Shown: positions 17,801 to 25,343 of the stretch, in pieces
Layout: every line of letters begins with the position of its first letter
How positions within the stretch are numbered: the first letter of the stretch is position 1
Origin: Paenibacillus pinihumi DSM 23905 = JCM 16419
GTDB taxonomy: Bacteria; Bacillota; Bacilli; Paenibacillales; Paenibacillaceae
DNA: 64,000 nt
NCBI RefSeq assembly: GCF_000422505.1
Contig: NZ_AULX01000006.1
Coordinates: 372,001-436,000, forward strand
Reading direction: 5' to 3'
The notes under the pieces: model-generated
Told to the model about the DNA's origin: nothing
Seen by the model: only the letters and a program-made list of their open reading frames with translations
Database searches by the model: none
Program-made: the position numbers and the translations under genes

Positions 17801-18853
17801 AGCCAGCGCCTTGGAAAGCGTCTCTCCGGAAAGAATGGCCTCATCCTCTTCTTTGGCCTGCGTATCTGTCAGATCAATGAAGGTGAATGCTCCGCCTGCC
17901 GGGGCAGTTTCGAAAGTTCCGGTTGCGCTCCAGATGTCAAGCGCCTGGTCTCCGGCACGGAAGAAATATTTGGTGCCCGGCTTCAGGCCTGTCGCTTCCG
18001 CCTTATGCACATGCTCAGCCGGGGAGTTGGCAGCAACCTTGATACGGCCTGTAAAGGAAATGGCCTGTGTGAAATCCGGAGCAGCACCCGTTTGTTCCAC
18101 GATTTGCAAATCGCTGCGCTCCGATACAAGCGGCGTATACCAGACGAAGCCCTTGGACGTTTTCGGGTCGCCATTGAAGGTCACAGCTACCTTGCTCACC
18201 TCTACAGCAGGAGCATTAGCCACAGCTGTCAGTTCCATATCATAGTAGAGGTCTGAACTGCTCTTCGAACCTTGATGCACTTCGACAGCAATAACGTTAT
18301 CGCCGTCCTTGAGATTCGCCTTCAACTGCGCTGTCAGGTCAACATTGGTGTACATCACCGGATCAGACTTCTGGGAAGTTGCCAGTGTGGAATATGTAAT
18401 TTCTCCTTCAGGCATTCCTGCACGGTAGATTTCCTTGCCATTAACGTAAATGACAGCGCCGTCGTCGATAGCAAATGTTCCAAGCAGCTGTCCATAGCTT
18501 TGAATTTGTTCCAAATCGACTTGCAGGTTCGCAAGCAGATAGGTCGTAATATGTTTATTTTTGCTGTCTGTTCCATAGCTTGTAATTGTCTTCAAGCTGC
18601 CGAATCGGGAGGTCGAAGCACTGTAGCCAAGCGGTGCCGGGCCCACTTGCCAGTCCTTGTCCTCATAGCCGGTTCTCCATGCATCACCTTGATCAGCGCC
18701 GTTGTCGAGATACTTCCAATCAGCGCCCTTCGCCATAATAATTAACGGCTCATCTCCTGCTGCCTGTGCCTGCGGAAGTGCACCGCCCAAAAGGCCGAAC
18801 AGCAGCGTGACTGACAATAAGACCGGGAAAAATGTTTTCCAAATATTCTTCAT
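14873..18853 (-). CDS. Secreted SLH-anchored protein with two tandem purple-acid-phosphatase-like modules
   Basis: About 1326 residues, exported and predicted to sit on the cell wall. Order: signal peptide (1 to about 33), a galactose-binding-like domain (about 35-212), then two near copies of a purple acid phosphatase N-terminal Fn3 domain plus calcineurin-like metallophosphoesterase (about 220-650 and 660-1090). A Gly/Asn/Pro linker and three S-layer homology domains (about 1155-1326) follow. Both phosphatase copies keep the metal-binding motifs: DTQ, HNGDxV, AGNHE, NxHKGPYTT and QGHDHIYART. Of two adjacent ATG codons the second (18853) has better spacing to AAGGAG. Likely a phosphate-scavenging or phosphodiester-cleaving surface enzyme; substrate not deducible. 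The internal duplication is unusual. Confidence 0.92.
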   Translation of the reverse strand: MKNIWKTFFPVLLSVTLLFGLLGGALPQAQAAGDEPLIIMAKGADWKYLDNGADQGDAWRTGYEDKDWQVGPAPLGYSASTSRFGSLKTITSYGTDSKNKHITTYLLANLQVDLEQIQSYGQLLGTFAIDDGAVIYVNGKEIYRAGMPEGEITYSTLATSQKSDPVMYTNVDLTAQLKANLKDGDNVIAVEVHQGSKSSSDLYYDMELTAVANAPAVEVSKVAVTFNGDPKTSKGFVWYTPLVSERSDLQIVEQTGAAPDFTQAISFTGRIKVAANSPAEHVHKAEATGLKPGTKYFFRAGDQALDIWSATGTFETAPAGGAFTFIDLTDTQAKEEDEAILSGETLSKALATVPNAKFVVHNGDVVENGHAEEEWNWLLGHSQKSLLNTTIVPAAGNHEPRNSSFYDHFNVQQAQDSDTATGAYYSFDYSNAHFIVLNTNENSASYANMSEQQVEWLKQDVQQARAAGSEWIILNMHKGPYTTASHATDTDIMGETGLRNKIAPLMAELKIDFVLQGHDHIYARTKPIKTDGTAAETEKITETLNGESIEYAVKPDGTIYLIPGTAGAKVYFKNQKPQLGDSYYNLFERAEENHARKYGDTTSQARGQVQNFVGITVDGNKLTAVTYEIDQNLNNAQPFIIDQFGIMKQTASEENPEKVSKVTVTFHGDPVHDKGFTWYTSDALKNTDVQVVEKGAAAPDFTNALSFTGRSAASANSPAELVHKAEATGLKANTAYYFRVGDKEHGIWSETGSFQTAPVSGAFTFIDLADTQAKSEDEAILSAETLAKAMKTVPNAQFVVHNGDIVDTGTKEEQWNWLLGHSQNSLLNTTIVPAAGNHEDKNYAFYEHFNIKQPENSDIVTGAYYSYTYSNAHFIVLNSNENSEEYANFSVAQVNWLKQDVAAAKKAGAEWIVVNIHKGPYTTSNHATDTDIMGANGVRSKIAPLMAELGIDFVLQGHDHIYARTKPIMKNGKAAAVDKITETLNGEKIEYTVNPDGAIYVIPATAGPKVYYKNQKPELGEAYYSLFERAEENHGAVYGPDPDNATRPKRGQVQNFVGITINGSKLTAVTYEIDQNKNNAEPFIVDQFGMVKKPKTTPYYPSNPGNAGNPGGNTEQPDPGTKPDNNHGNGNNGGGTNPGNGNGSGEQPAKDSFQDTTGHWAESAIRQAVGSGLVKGFADGTFRPDQVVNRAEFVTMLGRALDLKDTGKKLEFKDMGSIPAWAQAFVSGAVDAGIISGYANGTFGPEKQLNRAEMVAMIVRAAGIKPVTGASLSFADAKDIPQWAVPYIAAAVEKGLVSGVGQNRFAPQQSATRAESLALILSLLKK

Positions 18854-19161
18854 CATGATCTCCTTTGTTGTTTATTTATCAGATTCGTGCCTTTGGCTGT
18901 CTTAGGTTAACAAGGGGATGTTACCCTGCTGTTTTCAGCGGATAAAGATTATGTAAATAAATCCTGCATTATAGCTGCAAGTGTAAAGTCAGCGGGCAAA
19001 GCAGGAAAAAGATATCCACAAATGTAAATGACTATGCCGACTCTAACAGGCAGAGCGTAGTTTCCTATCAAAATAAAAAAGGCCAGCCGAACTGGCTGAC
19101 CTGACTGTTCCTATGAATTGATGGTGTTCTTGATTATTAACCCGGCTCTGCCTCGAGCCTG
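18854..19161. other. Intergenic region without a supported gene
   Basis: This AT-leaning stretch upstream of the SLH gene should hold its promoter. I see no convincing ORF, RNA or strong palindrome. The hairpin AGGCCAGCC...GGCTGACCTG near 19080-19105 could be a terminator of the decayed permease remnant. Confidence 0.4.
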
Positions 19162-19300
19162 TCACCCCTTGACCGCCCCTTCCGTCAGTCCGGAAATGAA
19201 TTGCCGCTGCATGGACAGGTAGAACAGCAGAACCGGCAGCGATGCCAGGACAACGAGCGCAAATACGGTGTCCCAATTCGTACTGTACTGCCCGACGGCA
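19162..19300 (-). pseudogene. C-terminal remnant of a sugar ABC transporter permease (MalG type)
   Basis: The minus-strand frame ending at 19162 reads STNWDTVFALVVLASLPVLL and ends QRQFISGLTEGAVKG followed by a stop. This is the typical C-terminus of MalG-like carbohydrate permeases. Upstream of about 19300 the homology stops abruptly and no start exists, so only about 45 of some 280 residues remain. Confidence 0.75.
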
Positions 19301-19409
19301 CGCGATGTGGATTTCCGCTGGGCGGCGCTGCAAGAGGAGCCGGTAGCCGCGGCCAGATATGTAGCCGCCCGCTGGATTGTTCTGATCCGCCAGACAGTGC
19401 AGCCGTTGA

Positions 19410-19571
19410 ATCTGCAATTGCAGTTCGGAGGTAGCCCTTAAGGTCGGTTTCACCTGTCCGAATTATTTCTTCCGAAAGTTCAAGCAATTCACCGGCATCT
19501 CAACTTTGGAATACCGCAAGCTGCATCAAGGGGGCGTGCCTAAGGTACAGGAACGTGGTGGCAGGAGTTGA
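19410..19571 (+). pseudogene. C-terminal remnant of an AraC family regulator
   Basis: The plus-strand frame reads SSEVALKVGFTCPNYFFRKF, continues KQFTGISTLEYRKLH and ends at a TGA at 19569-19571. This is the second HTH of an AraC-type protein. A stop codon precedes it in frame at 19407, and the rest of the regulator is missing. It lies head to head with the sugar-permease remnant, consistent with deletion of a carbohydrate-uptake locus. Confidence 0.7.
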
Positions 19572-19617
19572 GTTACCGTAAACTTTATCCGGATCATATG
19601 ATTTAGAAAAAGAAGAA

Positions 19618-19651
19618 GGCAAGGGAGTCCTTTACACAGGATTCCTTTGCC
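19618..19651. terminator. Rho-independent terminator
   Basis: A 14-bp nearly perfect stem (GGCAAGGGAGTCCT at 19618-19631 with 19638-19651) lies just downstream of the minus-strand membrane protein gene at 19675. Confidence 0.7.
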
Positions 19652-19674
19652 GTTTAATGAAACACTGAAGTTCC

Positions 19675-20250
19675 TTATAAATTGAATATTTTTTTCATAT
19701 CGCTTTTTATTGTCTCGTGCAAATCATTGTGATTACTTGAGGGTGTGTTCGAAATTGTATGTTCATTTAAATCAAATACACCATTTTTCATGTTAATGAC
19801 ACCGTAATCTCCGAAACTATTTTTCTTTAGTGCAATCATATAACGGTGGCCTTTTTCCATTTCAGTATAGCCTGCTGTAGTAATTTTTCGTTTTCCTACA
19901 AAGCTTTGAATATACGAGATCGGTTCAATTACTGTTAAGTAATCCTCATCCAGGTCCCCTTTAAGGACTTCTTCAATTTTCAGTTCTGTTTTCGTAAAAT
20001 AATCCTGAACGGCTCCAACTCCATAAGTGGTTACGCTATGTTCACGATCAACAAAATCTTTGACAGGAGTAGCGATGATGATTAATTCCGAAGAATCAAC
20101 CAAATGATTTGCATTATCGTAACCTATGTAAGATGTATGGCTTTCAACTATTCCTTTGTAGCTGCTGTATATGAAAAAATAATAGAGTATAGCAATAATG
20201 AACAGCAGAATGAATCCACAGTATAACTTCTTTTTATGTTGGAATAGCAC
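19675..20250 (-). CDS. Membrane-anchored protein of unknown function
   Basis: 191 residues with one N-terminal membrane helix (YCGFILLFIIAILYYFFIYSS) and an outer domain. The outer domain contains SELIIIATPVKDFVDREH and KTELKIEEVLKGD, a pattern seen in small surface proteins of Bacillales that often carry beta-barrel OB-like domains. I cannot name the family. The start is GTG 20250, 7 bases after AAGGGGG. The gene is more AT-rich than its neighbours and lies between two decayed genes, so it may be a newcomer. Confidence 0.72.
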   Translation of the reverse strand: MLFQHKKKLYCGFILLFIIAILYYFFIYSSYKGIVESHTSYIGYDNANHLVDSSELIIIATPVKDFVDREHSVTTYGVGAVQDYFTKTELKIEEVLKGDLDEDYLTVIEPISYIQSFVGKRKITTAGYTEMEKGHRYMIALKKNSFGDYGVINMKNGVFDLNEHTISNTPSSNHNDLHETIKSDMKKIFNL

Positions 20251-20439
20251 AATGGTCCCCCTTCTTCACCTTTTTTAACATATAGACTATAATAGGTAAC
20301 TTTTTCAAATATATCTCATTTTATACAGAAGTCAATCAAAAAGCTATACTTTTAATAAAATTAGCTGACTCTGCACACTGTCAGGCATTGTTCACCGCCA
20401 GCTTTGTTTGTGAAATGTAATGGTTATTAATGAAAGAAG

Positions 20440-20466
20440 AAGGCCCGCCAATACATGGCAGGCCTT
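20440..20466. terminator. Terminator after the decayed beta-helix gene
   Basis: An 11-bp stem with one mismatch (AAGGCCCGCCA at 20440-20450 with TGGCAGGCCTT at 20456-20466) lies about 45 bp downstream of the remnant's ancestral stop codon. Confidence 0.65.
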
Positions 20467-20509
20467 CCCACTTCTAATATGAATGTCGCTTTACCAACTC
20501 TATTTTGAC

Positions 20510-21908
20510 TTACGGATTCCAACCGCGCACCATAATATTGTCAATAAGCACTGCTGGAGCTGTCAGCGGCAAATTCCAGATTCAGACCTCCGCCGCCAGA
20601 CAGGCCGCTTACCTTGCCGGACAGCATCCATTGTGCAGGCTCCGGCTGATCCATCGGCCATACCTTCCCATACATCATGCCGCCGATAATTGCCGTTTTA
20701 TACGTATACCATACATCTGCCGAGATGTCGGCACCCGCTGTTGCCACTTTGGAATAATGCCCGTTCACATATTGCTGGATCATCAGCGCATCCCCGCCCG
20801 AATTCGGGGTTACGGAGAAGTAATATTTTTGCTCCGATCCTGAAGACTGCTCCGAGTAAGAGCTGGCATAGATCCCCTTATAGTTGCTGAACGTGCCGCT
20901 CAGTTTGAAGTTGAACGACAGCACACTATTTTCCCATGCGGCCTGCTTGTAGGCTTTGCCGCTGCCGCCTGTAATTTTTAACGCACCCGAACCATTCGTA
21001 CCCCCGGATATTACGATATTAAAGCCGCCAGGTACGGTTGTATACGGGTTCGGTGGCAGCGGGCCTGCCGGATACGTGTTGAAGTTATCTTCGAAAAGCA
21101 CCGTTGTTGCCGGACCGTAGAATTCCGCCTGTTTGTCATTATTGCTTGTGAAATGGTCATTGGTCGTAATAAATACAGCACCGCTCACAGCGTTCACCGG
21201 AAGCTTCGCGACAATCTTGCGGCTGCTCCAGGAGACAATCCCGCTGCCCTGCGCGACAGCCGGACCCTGAGCGCCGGTAAACGTCACCTTACCAGTCTGA
21301 TCCCCGAATCCAGTCCCGTGAATGATGACTTCATCTCCGGCTGTCGCCAAAGGATCTACGACGACAGCATTGACCGCTGTCGGGAGGATATCTTCATATG
21401 CAGCCTGAATTCCGGCCGAGTCTGCTATTTGCTGCGGGTAGCCCGGCGATCCGGGCTGGGCGTTAAAGTAGTTGTTATGCACATTGTTTGTCGCCTGTCT
21501 GCCCGGGATGCCAACATCATTGTAAAAATACGCGTGCTCAATACCATGCACAATATTGTTCACAACTTCAATGCCGCCGCTGCCCTCATCCAGTGTGCCC
21601 TTGATTACGAGCAGCTGCTCTATCGTCGGGATGACAGCTTCTACCGTATTCATAGCCTCGCCGGACTTTGGAATATAGTAGATTTTGCGCAAGGACGCAT
21701 CAAAGTACCATTCACCCGGATCGTTCAGCAGTTCATAGGCGTTTTGAATATAGCTCGGGTCCTTGATCTGAAGTCCATCCTTGATTTGCGCGTCACGGAA
21801 CCCTGGTGTCTTCATTTTGATGACGGCCCCAGGGGCATCGGTGCGTGCTGTAATGCTCTGAACAGGCAAAATATTATTTGTCCAGCCCACATCATAACAG
21901 GACTTATA
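20510..21908 (-). pseudogene. Decayed secreted beta-helix/IPT-TIG domain protein
   Basis: The frame encodes about 450 residues of an extracellular protein. Parallel beta-helix-like repeats come first (GGIEVVNNIVHGIEHAYFYN), then an IPT/TIG domain (AVVVDPLATAGDEVIIHGTG), then a laminin-G-like lectin domain (VLFEDNFNTYPAGP). It lacks any start or signal peptide: the reading begins in mid-domain after an in-frame stop at 21909-21911. Near the 3' end the frame stops at 20541, but shifting one base continues into AVLIDNIMVRGWNP and a stop at 20510, a natural-looking C-terminus. Both ends therefore indicate a truncated, frameshifted relic. Confidence 0.75.
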
Positions 21909-21992
21909 TCAAGTGTAGAGAAGGGACACGGCAGCTTCAACAGTAAAAAATTGCGGTTTGCAGCACAGAATAAACGTATACGCAAAAAGCAA

Positions 21993-22018
21993 ACAGCCTG
22001 CAGATTGCTGCAGGCTGT
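21993..22018 (-). terminator. Terminator after the GNAT gene
   Basis: A perfect 11-bp stem (ACAGCCTGCAG at 21993-22003 and complement at 22008-22018) with a 4-base loop is followed by TTTGCTTTTT on the minus strand. Confidence 0.85.
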
Positions 22019-22058
22019 CGCTCTCTATTTGGCGCCAGACAGGTGATGCTTTCTCGGC

Positions 22059-22610
22059 CTATGCTTCCGCGTTTAATTGCCCACGATACTCTCTCTCCAA
22101 AATCGCATAGAAGTACTGGTCCACCCATTGTCCGTCCATGCACAGCTCTTCCTTGAAAATACCTTCTCTTCTCATGCCTATGCGCTCCATTAGCCTTGTG
22201 GAAGCCAAATTGTTGCAATTGCACATCGCGACGACCTTATGTGCTTCGAGCTTGTCAAAGGCCAGCCTCAGCAGCATCCGTCCCGCTTCGCTCCCGTATC
22301 CTTGCCCGGCATGCTCCGGCAAAATCCCGTAACCTATTTCCCAGCTGTTCCGGTAGTCCACATAGCTCCAAATGTGCGCGATTCCAATAGGCGTATTCGT
22401 GCTGTCCTCCGATTTGTATACAATGAAATACAATTCGTGACTGCTGTCGTCCGCAATTTTACTCGTGTAATTCTCCCGGATGACCTGGACATCCTGTTCT
22501 ACAGATTCTTCATAGGCCCAAAATTCCCGGTCGCTCTCCAGCCGGCAGATAAAATCCAAATCATCGGCTGTCACCTTGGACAGACGCAGCTTGCTCCCCG
22601 TTAATTCCAT
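22059..22610 (-). CDS. GNAT acetyltransferase (RimJ/RimL-like)
   Basis: A 183-residue acetyltransferase of the ribosomal-protein/spermidine group. It begins LRLSKVTADDLDFICRLESD and has the acetyl-CoA motif ILPEHAGQGYGSEAGRMLL, then HKVVAMCNCNNLASTRLMER and the C-terminal YFYAILEREYRG. The substrate cannot be deduced. The ribosome site AGGGG precedes ATG by 8 bases. It sits alone between a pseudogene and the clamp gene. Confidence 0.9.
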   Translation of the reverse strand: MELTGSKLRLSKVTADDLDFICRLESDREFWAYEESVEQDVQVIRENYTSKIADDSSHELYFIVYKSEDSTNTPIGIAHIWSYVDYRNSWEIGYGILPEHAGQGYGSEAGRMLLRLAFDKLEAHKVVAMCNCNNLASTRLMERIGMRREGIFKEELCMDGQWVDQYFYAILEREYRGQLNAEA

Positions 22611-22651
22611 GTTCTTGACCCCTTTTGTCTATTATAGATTGAATTATGAGT

Positions 22652-23806
22652 TCAACTTATATACGCCGATCCGGCGGCTGTTCGGATTGGTGTTAATATA
22701 TATAATCCTCCGGCAGCAGCATCGCCAGGCAGGATAACCATCGGCTTTGATTCCCCGGTGTATCTCAAGACTACATTCCCGCTGTCTATCGCCCGCAAAA
22801 TATTCGTCAGAAATTCCCCGTTTACAGCTAGGGCGAACGGTTCGCCTTGAAGACCGGCAATCGGTATTTCATCCAGCAAATCTCCGATTTCTGCTGTCCG
22901 GGACAGCAAAGCAAGCTGGTCTGTGGCAGCAGTCAGACGGATGACCTTCCCCCCGCCCAGCACGGTCGCCCGTTCAACAGCCCGCAGGAAACGAGAGTGC
23001 TCAAGTGTAATCTCTGTCAAATACGCAGAAGGAATGACATGCTGGACAGCAGGGTAGACACCCTCCACCACCGCCGATTCAATGAGCAGACTGCCAGCGG
23101 TCAGACGAATCTGGTTCGCGCTGATTTCAAGCTCTGTTGTGCCCTCCCCGTCTGCCAGCATTCGGGCTGTCTCTTGCAAATTTTTGGCGGGTATGATTGC
23201 CATCCTGCAACTTTCAGTGCCTTCATCATGATGATGAACAGGCAAGCAGTGCGAAGCAAGCCGTACACCATCGGTTGCAATGAGTTTCAAAGAATGATTC
23301 CGAATTTCAATAAAAACTCCCGTCAATACAGGCCTTGATCCCGATAAGGATGCTGCCGGAGCAACTGCCTGAATTGCAGTCTTTAGCAGACTGGTCTTGA
23401 CCCTGACCCGTGACGCAACCTTCCTCTGCCCCTGGACCGCAGCAGGGAATTCAGCAGCATTCATACCGCACAGCCGGATCCGGGTGCTGCCTGATTGAAT
23501 CATGACGGTGAAATCCGGCTTCAAGTCCAATATAATCTGTCCATCGTCCAGCCTGCGGATGACCTCATGAAAATACCGAGCAGCCACCACCACACTTCCT
23601 GTTCTTGAAATACTCAGCATTTCAGACTCGACAGGTACGCGGTACTCAATCAACAGACTCGTATTGCTGGCTGTAAACACAAGCTCATGACGGCTTGCGT
23701 GAAGCCTGATTCCGGACAAAATCGGCACAAGGCAATTCGCAGTTACAGCCTTTAACACATGCTGCAAGGCGTCCATCAGTTGTCTTTTGGTGATATGGAT
23801 CAGCAA
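22652..23806 (-). CDS. dnaN: DNA polymerase III beta subunit (sliding clamp) paralogue
   Basis: About 384 residues with the three-domain DnaN layout: N-terminal LIHITKRQLMDALQHVLKAV and VPILSGIRL; a middle part with KTAIQAVAPAASLSGSRPVL, TGVFIEI and LKLIATDGVRLA; and a C-terminal YILTPIRT end. Clamp proteins encircle DNA and bind polymerases. The local context lacks dnaA, recF or gyrB, so this is almost certainly a second, divergent copy rather than the replication-origin gene. TTG 23806 is favoured: AGGTG lies 6 bases upstream and the family start aligns there; GTG 23815 is the alternative. It lies 75 bp after a small RHH-type gene. Confidence 0.85.
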   Translation of the reverse strand: MLIHITKRQLMDALQHVLKAVTANCLVPILSGIRLHASRHELVFTASNTSLLIEYRVPVESEMLSISRTGSVVVAARYFHEVIRRLDDGQIILDLKPDFTVMIQSGSTRIRLCGMNAAEFPAAVQGQRKVASRVRVKTSLLKTAIQAVAPAASLSGSRPVLTGVFIEIRNHSLKLIATDGVRLASHCLPVHHHDEGTESCRMAIIPAKNLQETARMLADGEGTTELEISANQIRLTAGSLLIESAVVEGVYPAVQHVIPSAYLTEITLEHSRFLRAVERATVLGGGKVIRLTAATDQLALLSRTAEIGDLLDEIPIAGLQGEPFALAVNGEFLTNILRAIDSGNVVLRYTGESKPMVILPGDAAAGGLYILTPIRTAAGSAYIS

Positions 23807-23881
23807 AGAATTCACCTGTCTTCCGCATCAGAATTGAATCTATGTAATTCGCACTAATGACTACTAGCCGAATCAACTTGG

Positions 23882-24121
23882 CTATCCGCGCGAATAATGG
23901 GCTTCAATTAAGCTGCGCAGCAGCTCGGAGCGGGATTGGCCCTGCTGCTCGCAGGATGCCTCCAGCTTCTCCCATAGCTCTTCAGCGAGCGTCAGCGACA
24001 CTTTCTTGGTAACGCCAATTGCCTTGCGGCCCGCGCCCTCCCGCAGACCACCCTTGTTGAATACAAAACCCAGCTGTCCCTCTTTATTCGACACATCCAC
24101 TTTAATGCGATGCTGGTTCAA
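23882..24121 (-). CDS. Small ribbon-helix-helix-like DNA-binding protein
   Basis: 79 residues. The C-terminal half (KKVSLTLAEELWEKLEASCE, then SRSELLRSLIEAHY) has the beta-strand plus two-helix pattern of CopG/Arc regulators. The N-terminal half contains the basic GGLREGAGRKAIGV turn often seen in such small phage or plasmid-type proteins. The upstream GTG (24130) lies in the ribosome site GAGGTG, so TTG 24121 is preferred. It precedes the second clamp gene on the same strand, and the pair may be co-transcribed and of mobile-element origin. Confidence 0.7.
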   Translation of the reverse strand: MNQHRIKVDVSNKEGQLGFVFNKGGLREGAGRKAIGVTKKVSLTLAEELWEKLEASCEQQGQSRSELLRSLIEAHYSRG

Positions 24122-24264
24122 TAAAGTCACCTCTTCAATTGATTAAGGTTACCTAATTCAATTAGATATGATTTCATTTTACCACGCATCCCAGAAATAT
24201 ACAATCCTTGTTTATGCAAAAGGACTGCCCTGTATTACAGAGCAGCCCCTTGCTATAACCGCGA

Positions 24265-25224
24265 CTATGCCGTCCCGGGTTCATGGCCTGTCATATGCTT
24301 TTGGAGAAATGCGGTCAGCTCCCGCTTATACGATTCCGGGTCGACCAGGTAGGCTTCTCCATGGCCTGCGTCTGGAACAACAAGCAGCTGTTTGCTGGTT
24401 TTACAGCTTTCATAGAGCGGATACACCATTGAGCTTGGCACGAAGGTATCCTTGTCTCCATGAATGAACAGCATCGGTTTCTCTGTTTTTTGCACCTGCT
24501 TGATGGCAGATGCTTCACCGAAGAAGTAGCCGGCCCGGATACGGGTCAGCAGACTGGTCGCCTGAAGCAGCGGAAACGGCGGCAAATGGTACAGCCGCTT
24601 CAACTGATAGGATAGTTCATCCATTACGGATGTATATCCGCAATCTTCTATGATGCATTTGACCTGCTTGGGAAGCTTCTCACCGCTCGTCATCATGACT
24701 GTAGCCCCTCCCATGGATACGCCATGCAATATAATTTCGGATTGCGGCCCGAACCGGTCCAGCACGAGTTGAATCCACTGCAGGTAATCGAGGCGCTCAT
24801 GCCAGCCAAAGCCGATATAGCGGCCTTCGCTGATTCCATGCCCCCGTGCGTCCGGCAGCAGCACATTCATGCCATAGGTTTCATGATACAGCTTGGCAAA
24901 GCTCTTCATAATGCTCGCATCCCCGGAATAGCCATGCGACAATATCGCTGTGCGTGCAGTCGGCTTTGCAGCAGGCAAATAATAAGCCTTCAGCTTCAGG
25001 CCGTCGCCTGACGTCTGCTCCCAATATTGAAAGGGCTGCTCCGACCACCATTTGCGCTCCTCATCCAGATCGATCTTAATATTCGGATTCAGCTTCAGCC
25101 CCGGATCATTATTCAAAAATGACTTGGATACGCGCGCAACGGCGACCCTGTAGAAGTAAAAGCTGAGGGCAATTAGCAGCAGAATCAGGACCCCGATGAT
25201 GCTGAGTATAACCGTTAGAAACAC
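24265..25224 (-). CDS. Membrane-anchored alpha/beta hydrolase (YqkD-like)
   Basis: About 319 residues with one N-terminal membrane helix (LTVILSIIGVLILLLIALSF) and an alpha/beta-hydrolase domain. The oxyanion region (AILSHGYSGD), the nucleophile elbow GVSMGGAT, the acid near FIHGDKDTFVP and the His in PDAGHGEAY form a complete catalytic set. The family is annotated as peptidase or esterase without known substrate. GTG 25224 is chosen because AGGGGG lies 7 bases upstream; the frame is open further. Confidence 0.85.
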   Translation of the reverse strand: MFLTVILSIIGVLILLLIALSFYFYRVAVARVSKSFLNNDPGLKLNPNIKIDLDEERKWWSEQPFQYWEQTSGDGLKLKAYYLPAAKPTARTAILSHGYSGDASIMKSFAKLYHETYGMNVLLPDARGHGISEGRYIGFGWHERLDYLQWIQLVLDRFGPQSEIILHGVSMGGATVMMTSGEKLPKQVKCIIEDCGYTSVMDELSYQLKRLYHLPPFPLLQATSLLTRIRAGYFFGEASAIKQVQKTEKPMLFIHGDKDTFVPSSMVYPLYESCKTSKQLLVVPDAGHGEAYLVDPESYKRELTAFLQKHMTGHEPGTA

Positions 25225-25343
25225 AACCCGTCCCCCTATACAAGTGAAATAGCGTTCTCCACTCATTATACTGGATGGGACAGCAGTCTGGAAATATCGG
25301 GAAAGTATGATGTGATGCCAGTGCTGTTGTCTAAAGTCCGCAG

